Positions 54,203 through 64,000 of a stretch of DNA of 64,000 bases are shown in pieces (position 1 is the stretch's first letter; every line of letters starts with the position of its first letter). The notes under the pieces were generated by a model. That model ran no database searches and was not told where the DNA came from. It saw nothing but the letters and a program-made list of their open reading frames with translations. A program made the position numbers and the translations under genes. Source of the DNA: Acidobacteriota bacterium (lineage in GTDB: Bacteria > Acidobacteriota > Terriglobia > Acidiferrales > UBA7541); NCBI GenBank assembly GCA_003223215.1, contig QHYH01000091.1:154926-218925 (forward strand), given 5' to 3'.

Positions 54203-54622
54203 CTAGCTGGCGGCTTCGGCGGGCTCTTCCTTCTTGGTCTTTTCTTTCTTTTCTTTTTCCTGGTACTGGTAGCCGATGATTTCGAGGATGGCCACTTTGG
54301 CGTTGTCGCCGACGCGATTGCCGGCTCGGATGATGCGCGTGTAACCACCAGCGCGGTCGCCAAACTTCGGCGCGATCTCGCTGAAGAGCTTTTGCGTGAC
54401 GGCCGGCACCAGGAGATAAGAAGCCGCCTGGCGGCGCGCCTGTAGCGTGTCGCGCTTGCCGAGCGTGATCATTTTTTCGGCCATGGGGCGAGCGGCCTTG
54501 GCGCGCGTGAGCGTGGTGGTGATGCGCCCGTGTTGAAACAGGTTGGTGACCAGGCTGCGCAGGACGGCGCGGCGATGATCGGGCTGCTTGCCGAGTTTTG
54601 ATCCGGAGTTGAGATGTCGCAT
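54203..54622 (-). CDS. rplQ: 50S ribosomal protein L17
   Basis: The 139-residue protein begins with the canonical MRHLNSGSKLGKQPDHRRAV and shows LITHGRI-like FQHGRITTTLTRAKAARPMA. It lies at the peptide exit tunnel. The C-terminus has a charged tail (KEKKEKTKKEEPAEAAS) longer than usual. It is the last gene of the spc/alpha operon here, 231 nt after rpoA; that gap holds a GC-rich hairpin. Confidence 0.97.
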   Translation of the reverse strand: MRHLNSGSKLGKQPDHRRAVLRSLVTNLFQHGRITTTLTRAKAARPMAEKMITLGKRDTLQARRQAASYLLVPAVTQKLFSEIAPKFGDRAGGYTRIIRAGNRVGDNAKVAILEIIGYQYQEKEKKEKTKKEEPAEAAS

Positions 54623-54710
54623 GGTTGTTTCCCGTTGTTAGTTTTTGGTTCCCAGTTTTCAGTCCATCGGTGACGAGGTCCGCTCGCTACCGCAAAGTTG
54701 CTCTCAAAAA

Positions 54711-54726
54711 CGGGGCGGAAGCCCCG
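54711..54726. repeat. GC-rich hairpin between rpoA and rplQ
   Basis: CGGGGC and GCCCCG pair perfectly around GGAA and are followed by CTACAG. It shares loop type and flanks with the hairpins near 3.2 and 55.9 kb. It may be a dispersed extragenic palindrome or a weak attenuator of rplQ. Confidence 0.55.
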
Positions 54727-54853
54727 CTACAGAACCGAGCTTTAAAAACCGCGCCGCTGCAACGACTTGCGGACCGGAGCCCGGTTCCGAAGGCGGCCAC
54801 TAGAAAGCCTTACTTAGGACCGCGGCGTAAGGCCGCCGCCCGGAAATGTCCCC

Positions 54854-55882
<1,029 letters not shown>

Positions 55883-55898
55883 CTTGTTCCTTCTTTCC

Positions 55899-55917
55899 GG
55901 GCCGGAATGCCCGGCCC
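55899..55917. repeat. GC-rich hairpin just upstream of rpoA
   Basis: GGGCCGG and CCGGCCC form a 7-bp stem with a 5-nt loop, about ten bases before the rpoA ribosome site in the transcript. It may modulate rpoA translation, or be one of the dispersed palindromes. Confidence 0.55.
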
Positions 55918-56068
55918 ACAAATCCTTGAAAAGCTCTTCGTTGTTTGTTTTACGTAGAAAACCTTGAAAACCTAAAACTTTTTTACGTTCGCTTGAGCCC
56001 CTTAATCCGCAAACCGAGTCTGCCCGCCGAACCCCTAAACCGAAAGCTAAGAACTGAAGACTCGAAAT

Positions 56069-56701
56069 TTACTTCGAGTACAGCTCGACGATGAGCTGCT
56101 CATTAATCGGCGGCGTCTGCACATCTTCGCGCTTGGGCAGAGCCACAACCTTGGCCTTGAACTGCTCGCGCTGCTGCTCGAGCCAAGGCACTGCGTTCTG
56201 GCTCTGTGCGACGTTGCGCGCTTCGAGGACCACCGCGTTCTGGTGCATGTTTTCCTTGATGGAGATTTCCTCGCCGACGTTGACGAGGTAGGAAGGGATG
56301 TTGACCTTCTTGCCGTTCACGCGCACGTGGCCGTGCAGCACGAGCTGCCTGGCCTGCGAGCGCGAAGACGCCAAGCCGGCGCGCCACACCGCGTTATCGA
56401 GACGACGCTCCAGCATGACAATCAGGTTCTCGCCCGACGGGCCCTTCATGCGCACCGCTTTTTCAAAGTAGTTGCGGAACTGGCGCTCGAGCAGGCCGTA
56501 GGTGCGCTTCACCTTCTGCTTTTCGCGCAACTGCAAGCCGTAGCCGACCACCTTGGCACGCCGCGATTGGCCGTGCTGCCCCGGTACGAAGTTGCGCTTT
56601 TCAATGGCGCACTTCTCCGTAAAGCAGCGCAGGCCCTTCAAAAACAGCTTCTGCCCCTCCCTGCGGCACAGGCGGCAGACGGCATCACGATGTCTTGCCA
56701 A
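56069..56701 (-). CDS. rpsD: 30S ribosomal protein S4
   Basis: The 210-residue protein begins [18 protein letters not shown], so the start is a TTG codon with GGGAG nine bases upstream; no ATG fits the family N-terminus. The zinc-type N-terminus has CRLC and a second pair in CFTEKC, so it is the C+ form. The S4 RNA-binding domain shows [20 protein letters not shown] and [20 protein letters not shown]. It initiates 30S assembly and often autoregulates this operon. Confidence 0.96.
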   Translation of the reverse strand: MARHRDAVCRLCRREGQKLFLKGLRCFTEKCAIEKRNFVPGQHGQSRRAKVVGYGLQLREKQKVKRTYGLLERQFRNYFEKAVRMKGPSGENLIVMLERRLDNAVWRAGLASSRSQARQLVLHGHVRVNGKKVNIPSYLVNVGEEISIKENMHQNAVVLEARNVAQSQNAVPWLEQQREQFKAKVVALPKREDVQTPPINEQLIVELYSK

Positions 56702-56831
56702 TTTCTATTCTCCCTTCGAAAAAATCTGCAAGCTTAGCCAATCGCCAGATTCCGTCCGGCGGAGGTGGCACCGGCACTCCCGCCTGTGCACGATCCTATG
56801 AGCCCCAGCCAAGAGTGGCGGCGCTGCCAAT

Positions 56832-57287
56832 TCACACGCGGCGGCGCTTCGGGGGCCGGCAGCCATTGTGTGGAATCGGCGTAATGTCGCGAATCAGCAC
56901 AATGTGCAACCCCGCGGCGGACAGGGCGCGGACGGCGGATTCCCGTCCGGAACCCGGGCCCTTTACACGAACTTCCACGCTCTTCATGCCATACTGATCG
57001 CGCGCCACGCCCGCGGCGGCCAGCGAAGCCTGCTGCGCGGCGTAAGGCGTGCCCTTGCGCGAGCCTTTGAAGCCGATCGCTCCAGCCGAGGACCAGCACA
57101 TGGTGCGGCCGTCCAGGTCGGTGATCGTGATCTGCGTGTTGTTGAACGACGCAGCCACGTACACGAGGCCGTGCGGGACCACGCGACGTTCGCGCTTCTT
57201 CTTGAATTCCTTCTTGCGCTTTGCCGCCGGCTTCGCCGGCGCCGCACCTTCCGGCGTGGTAGCCGCGCTTTTTGGTTCTTTTGCCAC
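56832..57287 (-). CDS. rpsK: 30S ribosomal protein S11, with N-terminal extension
   Basis: The core (about residues 36-151) is standard S11: [38 protein letters not shown], and the end [12 protein letters not shown]. Before it is a Lys/Ala/Pro-rich extension of about 35 residues ([20 protein letters not shown]). The GTG start with GGAG six bases upstream is preferred over a TTG nine codons earlier. It contacts the mRNA exit channel. Between rpsM and rpsD in the operon. Confidence 0.95.
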   Translation of the reverse strand: MAKEPKSAATTPEGAAPAKPAAKRKKEFKKKRERRVVPHGLVYVAASFNNTQITITDLDGRTMCWSSAGAIGFKGSRKGTPYAAQQASLAAAGVARDQYGMKSVEVRVKGPGSGRESAVRALSAAGLHIVLIRDITPIPHNGCRPPKRRRV

Positions 57288-57371
57288 GATGCACTCCGTT
57301 CTTTCGACTGCCAAATTCTAAATCTGTCGAAGGAGAGGCACAGCATCCCGTGCCCTCCACAGCCGATCTCG

Positions 57372-57761
57372 CTAGCCCTTCTTGCCGACGGTCTTCTTCT
57401 TGGCGGCGATGGCGCCGCGCCGCGGACCCTTGCGCGTTCGCGCGTTTGTATGCGTGCGCTGTCCGCGAACCGGCAGATTGCGGCGGTGACGAATCCCGCG
57501 ATAGGCCTGAATTTCAATCAGCCGGCGAATGTTCATCTGAATCTCCTTGCGGAGATCGCCCTCAACGCGGCCTTCCTGCTCGATGGCCTGGCGGATATGG
57601 TTGATTTCATCTTCCGTCAGGTCGCGAATCTTCTTCGTGTGATCCACGCCGGCCTTCGCGACAAGCCTGCGTGCGCGCGCTTGCCCGATGCCATAGATCG
57701 CGGTCAGCCCGATCCAAAGGCGCTTTTGCGGCGGAAGATCTACACCTGCTATGCGTGCCAT
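57372..57761 (-). CDS. rpsM: 30S ribosomal protein S13
   Basis: A 129-residue protein that starts [20 protein letters not shown], with GGAGAAATC directly upstream; an earlier in-frame ATG (17 codons) is rejected on family length. [20 protein letters not shown] and a Lys-rich tail complete it. It sits at the head of the 30S and touches the P-site tRNA and L5. Between rpmJ and rpsK. Confidence 0.97.
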   Translation of the reverse strand: MARIAGVDLPPQKRLWIGLTAIYGIGQARARRLVAKAGVDHTKKIRDLTEDEINHIRQAIEQEGRVEGDLRKEIQMNIRRLIEIQAYRGIRHRRNLPVRGQRTHTNARTRKGPRRGAIAAKKKTVGKKG

Positions 57762-57770
57762 GATTTCTCC

Positions 57771-57850
57771 AAGTTCTAAGTGATAAGTTCTTGGTTCAGA
57801 GTCTTCCTGCAACCTTCCTGCCGATGCTTCCCGTTCTGAACTTAGAACTT
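57771..57850. repeat. Inverted repeat in the rpmJ-rpsM spacer
   Basis: AAGTTCTAAGT (57771-57781) and ACTTAGAACTT (57840-57850) are perfect 11-bp inverted copies; related tracts (GATAAGTTCTTGG) lie between. The RNA could form a long hairpin just before the rpsM ribosome site. Similar AAGTTCT/CTAAGAACT text also occurs in other spacers of this operon. Confidence 0.5.
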
Positions 57851-57875
57851 ACAACTTTGAGACGAATGACCGCCT

Positions 57876-57989
57876 TTATCCCTGGCGCTGCTTGTGCTTG
57901 GGGTTGACGCAAATCACCCGCACCACGCCGCGCCGGTGGATCACCTTGCATTTGTCACAAATCTTTTTCACCGATGCCCGAACTTTCAT
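57876..57989 (-). CDS. rpmJ: 50S ribosomal protein L36
   Basis: A 37-residue protein read [20 protein letters not shown], then [17 protein letters not shown]. It carries the C+ zinc ligands CxxC, C and H, and is of exact family length. It lies between infA and rpsM, the usual place. It is too short to be found by a length filter, but the match is complete. Confidence 0.96.
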   Translation of the reverse strand: MKVRASVKKICDKCKVIHRRGVVRVICVNPKHKQRQG

Positions 57990-58086
57990 GTTCCCCTCAA
58001 TCCTTTACTAACCTCCGGCCTCCAGCCGACTCTAGGCCCAGCGTCCGTTCGACTACGCCACCGGGAAAGCTGCGAAAGCCTTCACC

Positions 58087-58356
58087 CTACTTATAGCGAT
58101 AGACGATGCGGCCGCGCGTCAAATCGTACGGCGAAAGCTCGACGGCCACTTTGTCTCCCGCAAGAATGCGGATGAAATTCTTGCGCATCTTGCCGGAGAC
58201 ATGCGCCAGAACCTGGTGCTTGTTTTCCAGTTCGACGCGGAACATGGCGTTGGGCAGCGGCTCGATGACCGTGGCCATCACTTCAATGGCGTCCTCTTTG
58301 GGATTTCCCGAGTCGCCTTTGTCGCCCTTCTTTTTGTCCTCGAACCCCTTCGCCAT
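58087..58356 (-). CDS. infA: Translation initiation factor IF-1, with N-terminal extension
   Basis: The S1/OB-fold core (about residues 20-89) is standard: [40 protein letters not shown], and [20 protein letters not shown]. Before it are about 17 charged residues ([15 protein letters not shown]) not present in E. coli IF-1. The ATG has AGGAG at four bases, so the extension is probably real. IF-1 occupies the A-site during initiation. Between map and rpmJ. Confidence 0.95.
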   Translation of the reverse strand: MAKGFEDKKKGDKGDSGNPKEDAIEVMATVIEPLPNAMFRVELENKHQVLAHVSGKMRKNFIRILAGDKVAVELSPYDLTRGRIVYRYK

Positions 58357-58407
58357 ATTCTCCTGTTGCTTACCAGAGCCGGGCTAAAGCCGGGCCTCTA
58401 GAAACGG

Positions 58408-59181
58408 CTACCACGACGGGCCGGTCTGCTCTTTCGGGCGCGTTAAAATCCACGGTCCGTTGGCGGTGACCGCCACGGTATGCTCGAAGTGCGCCGAGGG
58501 ACTGCCGTCGGCAGTTTCCGCGACCCACTCGCCCCGCATCCGCACTTCCGGGCGGCCGGCATTCACCATCGGCTCGATAGCGATGACCATGCCCTCCTGC
58601 AACCGCGCGCCGCGCCCTTCTTCTCCGTAGTTCGGAAGGTTGGGCTCGTCATGCATCCTGGTGCCGATGCCGTGCCCAACAAACTCGCGCACCACCGAAA
58701 ACCCGTTCTGCTCGACCCAACTCTGCACCGCGTGGCCGACGTCGCCCAAGCGGTTGCCGTCGCGCATCTTTTCAATCGCGCGGTCCAGCGATTCGCGGGT
58801 CACATCCAGCAGCTTCTGCACCTCCGGCCGAATCCGGCCTAGAGGGACGGTGACCGCGGAATCCGCGTAGTAGCCGTCCACTTCCATCCCGAAATCGATT
58901 GAGACGATGTCGCCCTCGCACAATTTGCGTTTGGGCGACGGAATCCCGTGGACGATCTCGCTGTTCACCGAAGTGCACAGCATGCAGGGATACCCGCGGT
59001 ATCCCTTGAACGCGGCGCGCCCCGGCCTTCCGGCGATTTTTTCCTCGGCCAATTTCTCGAGGTCCATCGTGGTCATGCCGGGCTTGACGGCGCTTCGCAG
59101 CGCGGTCAAAACGTCGTAGACGATGAGCCCTGCGCGGTGCATTTTCTCGAGCTCTTCGGCACTTCGCAGGTAAATCGCCAT
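58408..59181 (-). CDS. map: Methionine aminopeptidase type I (operon copy)
   Basis: The 257-residue housekeeping copy in the spc operon, between adk and infA. Metal ligands are the two Asp in SIDFGMEVDGYYADSAVTV (11 apart), His in GHGIGTRMHDEP, Glu in AIEPMV and Glu in FEHTVAVT. It starts MAIYLRSAEELEKMHRAG, with AAGGA before the ATG. It differs considerably from the first copy near 1.7 kb, so the two are old paralogues. Confidence 0.95.
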   Translation of the reverse strand: MAIYLRSAEELEKMHRAGLIVYDVLTALRSAVKPGMTTMDLEKLAEEKIAGRPGRAAFKGYRGYPCMLCTSVNSEIVHGIPSPKRKLCEGDIVSIDFGMEVDGYYADSAVTVPLGRIRPEVQKLLDVTRESLDRAIEKMRDGNRLGDVGHAVQSWVEQNGFSVVREFVGHGIGTRMHDEPNLPNYGEEGRGARLQEGMVIAIEPMVNAGRPEVRMRGEWVAETADGSPSAHFEHTVAVTANGPWILTRPKEQTGPSW

Positions 59182-59248
59182 CCGATCCTTTTACGGGCGG
59201 CCCTTGCCTGTCCGACTTCCGCAGCCCGATCCGCGCCAGCCGAACCGT

Positions 59249-59935
59249 CTAGCGCGAATTGCGGACAATCTCGAGCACGCGCTGCTTCACTTCTTCAATG
59301 CTCTTCGAGGCGTCCACGTCGTGCAAGCGCCCGAGCCTCCGGTAGTAAGACACCAGCGGCTCGGTCAGCTTTTCGTAGGCCTCGAGCCTCGGCGTTACAA
59401 TTTCTTCCCGGTCGTCCGGCCGCTGTATCAGCTCTCCACCGTCGTTGTCGCAGCGGCCATCCACTTTTGGCGGGCGCTCATGAATATTATAGATCTCGCC
59501 GCCTACCTTACACATGCGCCGGCCGGTGATGCGTTTCAGCACCAGCGCCGGATCCAGCGCAAAATGCACCACCAGCGCCGGCCGATAACCGTTCTGCCGC
59601 AGCAGGACGCCCAGGTACTGCGCCTGCGTGACGGTCCGGGGAAACCCGTCAAACACAAAGCCATGCGAACAATCCGGTCTCTCGATGCGCTCCCGGACCA
59701 TTTTCAGGACCAGGGAATCCGGAACCAGCTCGCCGCGCGCCATAATCGGCTTCACTTGCTCACCGAGCGGCGTCCCTAGGCTGACGTGCTCGCGAAACAT
59801 GTCCCCGGTCGAAAGGTGCGGCACCCGGTAGAGCTTTGCCAATTCCTTCGCCTGCGTGCCTTTTCCTGCGCCCGGGGGCCCAAGGAAAATCACGGCGCGG
59901 TCTAATCTTTCCGGGACCCGAGTCTCCGGAGCCAC
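59249..59935 (-). CDS. adk: Adenylate kinase
   Basis: Interconverts ATP plus AMP with 2 ADP. The 228-residue long-form enzyme has the P-loop FLGPPGAGKGTQA, AMP-binding STGDMFR and FVFDGFPRTVTQAQ, and a LID with CKVGGEIYNIHERPPK and RCDNDGGELIQRPDD. The LID keeps Cys, Cys and Asp of the zinc-type set, but Gly replaces the second Cys, so zinc binding is doubtful. The GTG start is 14 nt after the secY stop and has AGGAGA upstream. N-terminus is about 12 residues longer than usual. Confidence 0.95.
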   Translation of the reverse strand: MAPETRVPERLDRAVIFLGPPGAGKGTQAKELAKLYRVPHLSTGDMFREHVSLGTPLGEQVKPIMARGELVPDSLVLKMVRERIERPDCSHGFVFDGFPRTVTQAQYLGVLLRQNGYRPALVVHFALDPALVLKRITGRRMCKVGGEIYNIHERPPKVDGRCDNDGGELIQRPDDREEIVTPRLEAYEKLTEPLVSYYRRLGRLHDVDASKSIEEVKQRVLEIVRNSR

Positions 59936-59949
59936 TCCGCTTGTCTCTC

Positions 59950-61344
59950 CTAGCGGCGACCGCGCAACCGGCCCTTCCGCGCAAACCCTTCATAGTTCCG
60001 CATCACCAGCTGCGCCTCGAGCTGCTGCACGGTATCCATGGCTACGCCGACGACGATCAGGAGCGAGGTGCCGCCAAAATAGAAGTTCACGGCGAGACCT
60101 TTCAGGAACCACACGGGGAAGTGGCGGTCAAACCAGGCGCCGATGCCCCACCCGAGGTGGTCGAGGTGAATCCCGGCGATCATCCACTCGGGGAGCAAGC
60201 ACACGGCCGCCAGGTAGATCCCGCCAATGCACGTGAGCCGCTTCAGAATCCTGCTGACGTGTTCGGAAGTAGTGCGCCCAGGCCGAATTCCGGGGATGAA
60301 GCCCCCATTCTTGCGCATGTTGTCGGCAAGCTCCGTGGGGTTGAAGACGATGCCGATGTAAAAGAACGAGAAGATCAGAATCAGCGCGACGTAGAGCAGC
60401 GTGTAAAGCGGCTCGCCCCATTTGACATAGGACTGGATGGTGTCCACAAAAGCGTATCGGTGATTGAGGGCAAGCGCGATGGTTGCCGGAAAAGCCAAAA
60501 GAGAGCTGGCAAAAATCGGCGGAATCACGCCGCCGGAGTTGACGCGCAGCGGCAGATAGGAAGACTGTCCGCCCATGACGCGACGTCCGACGACGCGCTT
60601 GGCGTATTGCACCGGAATGCGGCGCTGACCGCCTTCCATGAAAACGATGAACGCCACCACCGCGATCATCAAGACAACCAGAAGAATCATGTAGATGGGC
60701 GTAAAGCCGCCCCACTGGTGGGTTACGAACGCCTTCTCGTAAAGATCGCTGACGGCGCGAGGCAATCCGACCACAATACCGACAAAAATGATCAGCGACA
60801 TGCCGTTGCCAATACCGCGCTCGCTGATCTGCTCGCCCAGCCACATGATGAAGGCCGAGCCGGTGGTCAGCGTGAGAACGGTCATCAAAACGAAAGGGAG
60901 GCCCGGATGATAGACCAGATTCGCCTGCGACTGGAGTGTGCCGGCGATCGTTAGCGACTGGATAATGCTGAGCGCAATGGTCAGGTAGCGCGTGTACTGG
61001 GTGATCTTCTGCCGGCCGAGTTCGCCCTCCTTCTGCAACCGCTCGAGGTAAGGGAACACCACCTGCATCAACTGCAGGATGATCGATGCGGTGATGTAGG
61101 GCATGATGCCCAAAGCGAAGATGGTAAGGTTGCGGAAGTTGCCGCCGCTGAACAAATCGAACAGCCCCAGGGCCGAACCCTGCGCCTGGGTGAAGATGCG
61201 CTCCAACTCCGTGACATTGATACCCGGGGTGGGGATGTGCGCGCCGATGCGATACACCGCCAGCAACGCGAGCGTGAAAAGCACGCGCTTCCGCAAATCT
61301 TCGACGCGGAACATGTTTCGGATGGCTTCGATAAACCGGTTCAT
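59950..61344 (-). CDS. secY: Preprotein translocase subunit SecY
   Basis: The 464-residue channel subunit of SecYEG, with ten hydrophobic helices. GIMPYITASIILQLMQVVFP (TM2), the cytosolic loop EGGQRRIPVQYAKR (loop C4/TM6-7 region) and the C-terminal tail with RNYEGFARKGRLRGR are characteristic. It works with SecA, also in this window. It lies between rplO and adk as in many bacteria. Confidence 0.97.
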   Translation of the reverse strand: MNRFIEAIRNMFRVEDLRKRVLFTLALLAVYRIGAHIPTPGINVTELERIFTQAQGSALGLFDLFSGGNFRNLTIFALGIMPYITASIILQLMQVVFPYLERLQKEGELGRQKITQYTRYLTIALSIIQSLTIAGTLQSQANLVYHPGLPFVLMTVLTLTTGSAFIMWLGEQISERGIGNGMSLIIFVGIVVGLPRAVSDLYEKAFVTHQWGGFTPIYMILLVVLMIAVVAFIVFMEGGQRRIPVQYAKRVVGRRVMGGQSSYLPLRVNSGGVIPPIFASSLLAFPATIALALNHRYAFVDTIQSYVKWGEPLYTLLYVALILIFSFFYIGIVFNPTELADNMRKNGGFIPGIRPGRTTSEHVSRILKRLTCIGGIYLAAVCLLPEWMIAGIHLDHLGWGIGAWFDRHFPVWFLKGLAVNFYFGGTSLLIVVGVAMDTVQQLEAQLVMRNYEGFARKGRLRGRR

Positions 61345-61365
61345 AGCTGTACCCTACGAGTTTTC

Positions 61366-61890
61366 TTAGGCTACCACCTCAAACGTGCCCCCCGCCTTGG
61401 TAATTTTCTCCTTGGCTGAGGCGCTAAATGCATGCGCGTGAATGGCCAGCTTGTTCTTTAATTCGCCATCGCCCAGGATCTTCACCGGGTCGGTCGCGCG
61501 GCGGACAAAACCGTGCGCACGCAGCAGATCCGGCGTGACCGTTTCCCCCGCCGGAAAAACATTGAGCTCTGCCAGGTTCACGATCGAATACGTGACGCGA
61601 AACGGGTTGTGAAAACCGCGCTTCGGGACACGGCGGTGCAGCGGCATCTGGCCGCCTTCAAATCCGCGGCGACGCGAATAGCCGCGCCGGGATTTCTGCC
61701 CCTTGTTGCCGGCGCCCGCAGTTTTGCCCAGTTTGGAGCCGATGCCGCGGCCGACGCGGACCTTGCGGATGCGCGAACCCGCCGGCGGATGCAAATTCGA
61801 GAGCGTGAACAAGCGGCGCTCTTTCGATGCCGGAGTCGCCGGCTTGCGCTGGCGGCGCTTGCGCGGACGGCTTGCAGTTTTTTTCGCCAT
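61366..61890 (-). CDS. rplO: 50S ribosomal protein L15, with N-terminal extension
   Basis: The core has [40 protein letters not shown] and [20 protein letters not shown], typical of L15. The first 25 residues ([20 protein letters not shown]) form a Lys/Arg/Pro-rich extension not in the E. coli protein. The gene is 174 residues and lies 21 nt upstream of secY. Confidence 0.96.
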   Translation of the reverse strand: MAKKTASRPRKRRQRKPATPASKERRLFTLSNLHPPAGSRIRKVRVGRGIGSKLGKTAGAGNKGQKSRRGYSRRRGFEGGQMPLHRRVPKRGFHNPFRVTYSIVNLAELNVFPAGETVTPDLLRAHGFVRRATDPVKILGDGELKNKLAIHAHAFSASAKEKITKAGGTFEVVA

Positions 61891-61894
61891 GGCC

Positions 61895-62104
61895 CTACTC
61901 CACCACTTCCACGAGGTGCCGCACCTTGTGAATCATGCCGCGCACCGCCGGCGTGTCCTGGCGCTCCACCACCTGATGCAATCTCCGCAAACCCAGGCCG
62001 CGGATGGTCTGGCGCATGTCATCGGTGCAGCCGATGAAGCTGACCACCCACTTGATCTTCACGTTGCCGGAGCTTTTTGCGGCAGTTTTCTTTTGCGCGG
62101 TCAT
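61895..62104 (-). CDS. rpmD: 50S ribosomal protein L30
   Basis: A 69-residue protein: [40 protein letters not shown] and [15 protein letters not shown]. It has an extra 13-residue N-terminal segment ([13 protein letters not shown]). The ATG overlaps the rpsE stop (ATGA), so the two are coupled. It lies between rpsE and rplO. Confidence 0.96.
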   Translation of the reverse strand: MTAQKKTAAKSSGNVKIKWVVSFIGCTDDMRQTIRGLGLRRLHQVVERQDTPAVRGMIHKVRHLVEVVE

Positions 62105-62679
62105 GCGTTGCTCTCACTGACGGCAGCCTTCTCTTTGGCCGGCTTGCCGCTGATCTCTTCCACGGTTTTCGAGCGTGTCTCGGCCACTTGCGCCGCGTCT
62201 TTCAGACCCAGCAAGGCCGCAAACGTCGCCTTGACGACGTTGTGCGGGTTGGACGTGCCGATGGATTTCGTCAGCACATTGGTGATACCCGCGACCTGCA
62301 TCACCTTGCGCACCGGGCCGCCGGCAATCACCCCGGTGCCTTCGGAAGCGGGCTTCAGCAGCACCTGCGCCGAGCCGTAACGCCCGAGAACCTGGTGAGG
62401 AATCGTAGAACCCTTGAGGTTCATTTTGATCAGGTTCTTTTTGGCCTGCTCGATGCCCTTCTTGATGGCCATGGGCACTTCGCGCGCCTTGCCCATGCCG
62501 AACCCGGCATGGCCGTGACTGTCACCGACCACCACCAATGCCGAAAAACTCAGGTTCTTGCCGCCCTTGACGACTTTGGTGACGCGGTTGATGGCGATCA
62601 CGTCATCTTTCAAATCCGAAGGGTTCACCTCGAGGAGGCGGCGAACCGCTAGACTTTCCCGCAAAATTTGCTTGGACAT
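62101..62679 (-). CDS. rpsE: 30S ribosomal protein S5
   Basis: The protein has 192 residues. The N-terminal double-stranded-RNA-like domain has [40 protein letters not shown]; the C-terminal part has [20 protein letters not shown] and [16 protein letters not shown]. It helps decoding accuracy. The ATG at [10 protein letters not shown] is chosen over one 12 codons upstream inside rplR. A 30-residue acidic/Ala tail ends the protein. Confidence 0.97.
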   Translation of the reverse strand: MSKQILRESLAVRRLLEVNPSDLKDDVIAINRVTKVVKGGKNLSFSALVVVGDSHGHAGFGMGKAREVPMAIKKGIEQAKKNLIKMNLKGSTIPHQVLGRYGSAQVLLKPASEGTGVIAGGPVRKVMQVAGITNVLTKSIGTSNPHNVVKATFAALLGLKDAAQVAETRSKTVEEISGKPAKEKAAVSESNA

Positions 62680-62683
62680 AAGT

Positions 62684-63064
62684 TTAGAACTGTAACCCCG
62701 CTTCCCGCGCCGCATCCGCGAGCGCCTTGACGCGGCCGTGATACTTGTACCCGCCGCGGTCGAACACCACTTTGCTCACTCCAGCGGACTTGGCGCGTTC
62801 GGCAATGGTCTTGCCGATGACTTTGGCCGCCGCGACGTTGCCGCCGCCCTTCAAATTCTTTTTTATTTCGGCATCGATAGAGCTCGCGGAGACCAGCGTC
62901 TTGCCGGAGCGGTCGTCGATGACCTGTGCGTAGATGTGCCCCAGGGAGCGGTACACGGAAAGCCGTGGACGCTCGGGAGTGCCCTCGACGCGCGTGCGCA
63001 CGCGCGCGTGCACGCGTTGGCGGTGCAAATCCCGGGATAGCTTCCTGACTGATGCCGATGCCAC
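62684..63064 (-). CDS. rplR: 50S ribosomal protein L18
   Basis: The 126-residue protein binds 5S r[43 protein letters not shown] and [20 protein letters not shown] are typical. The start is GTG with AAGGAGA eight bases upstream. It lies between rplF and rpsE. Confidence 0.97.
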   Translation of the reverse strand: MASASVRKLSRDLHRQRVHARVRTRVEGTPERPRLSVYRSLGHIYAQVIDDRSGKTLVSASSIDAEIKKNLKGGGNVAAAKVIGKTIAERAKSAGVSKVVFDRGGYKYHGRVKALADAAREAGLQF

Positions 63065-63076
63065 GGTCTCGTCTCC

Positions 63077-63628
63077 TTAGGCTGCTGCGCCGCCGGCCTT
63101 GGCGCCCGCTTTGCCAGCCTTCTTCTTCAGCCGCTCGCCGGTGATGCGCACGCCCTTCTGCTTGTACGGATCGGGCGGGCGCAGCGCGCGCATGTCGGCG
63201 GCCACCTGGCCGACCTGGCCCTTGTCCGCGCCGCTCACGACAATGTGCGTTTGCTTGTCCAGGACCACTTGAATGCCTTCGGGAATCGGAAAATCGATCG
63301 GATGCGATTTGCCGAGCGCGAAAGCCACGCTTTTGCCCTTTAGTTCCGCGCGGTAGCCGACGCCGACAATGTCCAGTTCCTTCTTGAAACCCGAGGTGAC
63401 GCCGTGCACGGCGTTGGCCACCAGCGCGCGCGCCAAGCCGTGCAGAGCGCGATGCTCTTCGGTCGAGCGCTTGGCCACGAGCGTTCCGTCCTTGTGCTCG
63501 AAGGTAATGCCCCGCGGCACCGCCACCGAAAGCTTTCCCTTCGGCCCCTGCACTTCGACTTTGCCGCCCTCGAGCGCGATCTTTACGCCCTGGGGCACGG
63601 CAATTGGTTTGTTTCCGATCCGTGACAT
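63077..63628 (-). CDS. rplF: 50S ribosomal protein L6
   Basis: The 183-residue protein begins [20 protein letters not shown] and contains [37 protein letters not shown] and the end region [19 protein letters not shown]. It lies near the GTPase centre of the 50S. A short Lys/Ala-rich tail follows. Between rpsH and rplR. Confidence 0.97.
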   Translation of the reverse strand: MSRIGNKPIAVPQGVKIALEGGKVEVQGPKGKLSVAVPRGITFEHKDGTLVAKRSTEEHRALHGLARALVANAVHGVTSGFKKELDIVGVGYRAELKGKSVAFALGKSHPIDFPIPEGIQVVLDKQTHIVVSGADKGQVGQVAADMRALRPPDPYKQKGVRITGERLKKKAGKAGAKAGGAAA

Positions 63629-63679
63629 CTGTTTATCCTTGTCGCTGACTGGGGCGCCGCCTGCGCGCCCTACCCTTCC

Positions 63680-64000
63680 CTACCAAACCTCACAAAGAAT
63701 CTCCCCGCCAATTTTGCTCTTGCGCGCGGCGCGGCCGCTCATCACGCCTCGCGGGGTGGTCAGAATGCTGATGCCCAGGCCGCCCACCACCGGCCGAATC
63801 TCCGTCACGCCAAGGTAGGCGCGTGCGCCGGGCCTGGAAATCCGCCGCAAGCCGCTGATGACGCTGCGGCGGTCGGGCGTGTACTTCAGGAAAACGCGCA
63901 GCACTTTGCGCGTCTTGTTCTCATCCACCAGCTTGTACGTCGAAATGTAACCCTCTTCCTTCAGAATGCGCGCGATTTCCGTCTTGAGCTTGGAGACCGG
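63680..64000 (-). CDS. rpsH: 30S ribosomal protein S8, 5' end beyond window
   Basis: From the window edge the minus strand reads VSKLKTEIARILKEEGYIST, followed by VISGLRRISRPGARAYLGVT and LTTPRGVMSGRAARKSKIGG to EILCEVW. About 25 N-terminal residues are outside the window. S8 binds 16S helix 21 and in E. coli autoregulates the spc operon. It is upstream of rplF. Confidence 0.95.
   Translation of the reverse strand, partial: PVSKLKTEIARILKEEGYISTYKLVDENKTRKVLRVFLKYTPDRRSVISGLRRISRPGARAYLGVTEIRPVVGGLGISILTTPRGVMSGRAARKSKIGGEILCEVW

Overview
The window (about 60% G+C, densely coded) looks like a chromosomal segment of an acidobacterium (Acidobacteriota, probably class Terriglobia). The supporting signs are remnants of the acidobacterial ADOP permease family, a long SecA of about 990 residues with a zinc tail, a bacterial homologue of the archaeal tetraether lipid synthase, and many conserved proteins with no named family. 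This assignment comes from protein style, not a 16S search; a 16S gene is present and could settle it.

Layout. 1-6.9 kb: DUF2461, a flavin-nucleotide protein, a lysE/map pair, an FmdB zinc ribbon, a large radical SAM protein of the MJ0619/Tes type and an arginine-rich hypothetical, mostly on the minus strand. 7.1-9.2 kb: a stand-alone 16S rRNA gene with its own promoter, boxA, leader hairpin and terminator, and no tRNA, 23S or 5S after it. 9.2-18.1 kb: a frameshifted extradiol dioxygenase, then tilS, ftsH, a P-loop kinase, a small zinc protein, folP and a secreted M28 peptidase. 18.2-25.8 kb: two tandem FAD oxidoreductases, a 1024-residue glycine-rich/HEAT/PilZ protein and its decayed, internally deleted paralogue. 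25.9-38 kb: secA, mrp, a VOC protein, gamma-carbonic anhydrase, hisS, aspS, mutL, fabI and cmk, all on the plus strand. 38-39.2 kb: a gene-poor scar with a family-B DNA polymerase remnant. 39.2-46.8 kb: rho and the protein-quality operon tig-clpP-clpX-lon with a good sigma-70 promoter. 46.8-54.1 kb: an exported hypothetical, a Rieske oxygenase, a hybrid sensor kinase, a CRP-like regulator divergent from a VOC-SpoIIE phosphatase fusion, and ADOP permease fragments. 54.2-64 kb: the spc/alpha ribosomal operon, read on the minus strand from rpsH (cut by the window edge) through secY, adk, map, infA, rpmJ and rpoA to rplQ.

Working together. Most genes are housekeeping: translation (spc/alpha, hisS, aspS, tilS, two methionine aminopeptidases), export (secA, secY), proteolysis (ftsH, lon, clpXP, tig), folate and fatty-acid synthesis (folP, fabI), nucleotide kinases (adk, cmk) and repair (mutL). 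The most notable accessory items are the Tes-like radical SAM enzyme (candidate membrane-spanning lipid synthase), the orphan 16S unit, the PilZ/HEAT protein with its dead paralogue, and the CRP/VOC-SpoIIE signalling pair around two nested palindromes.
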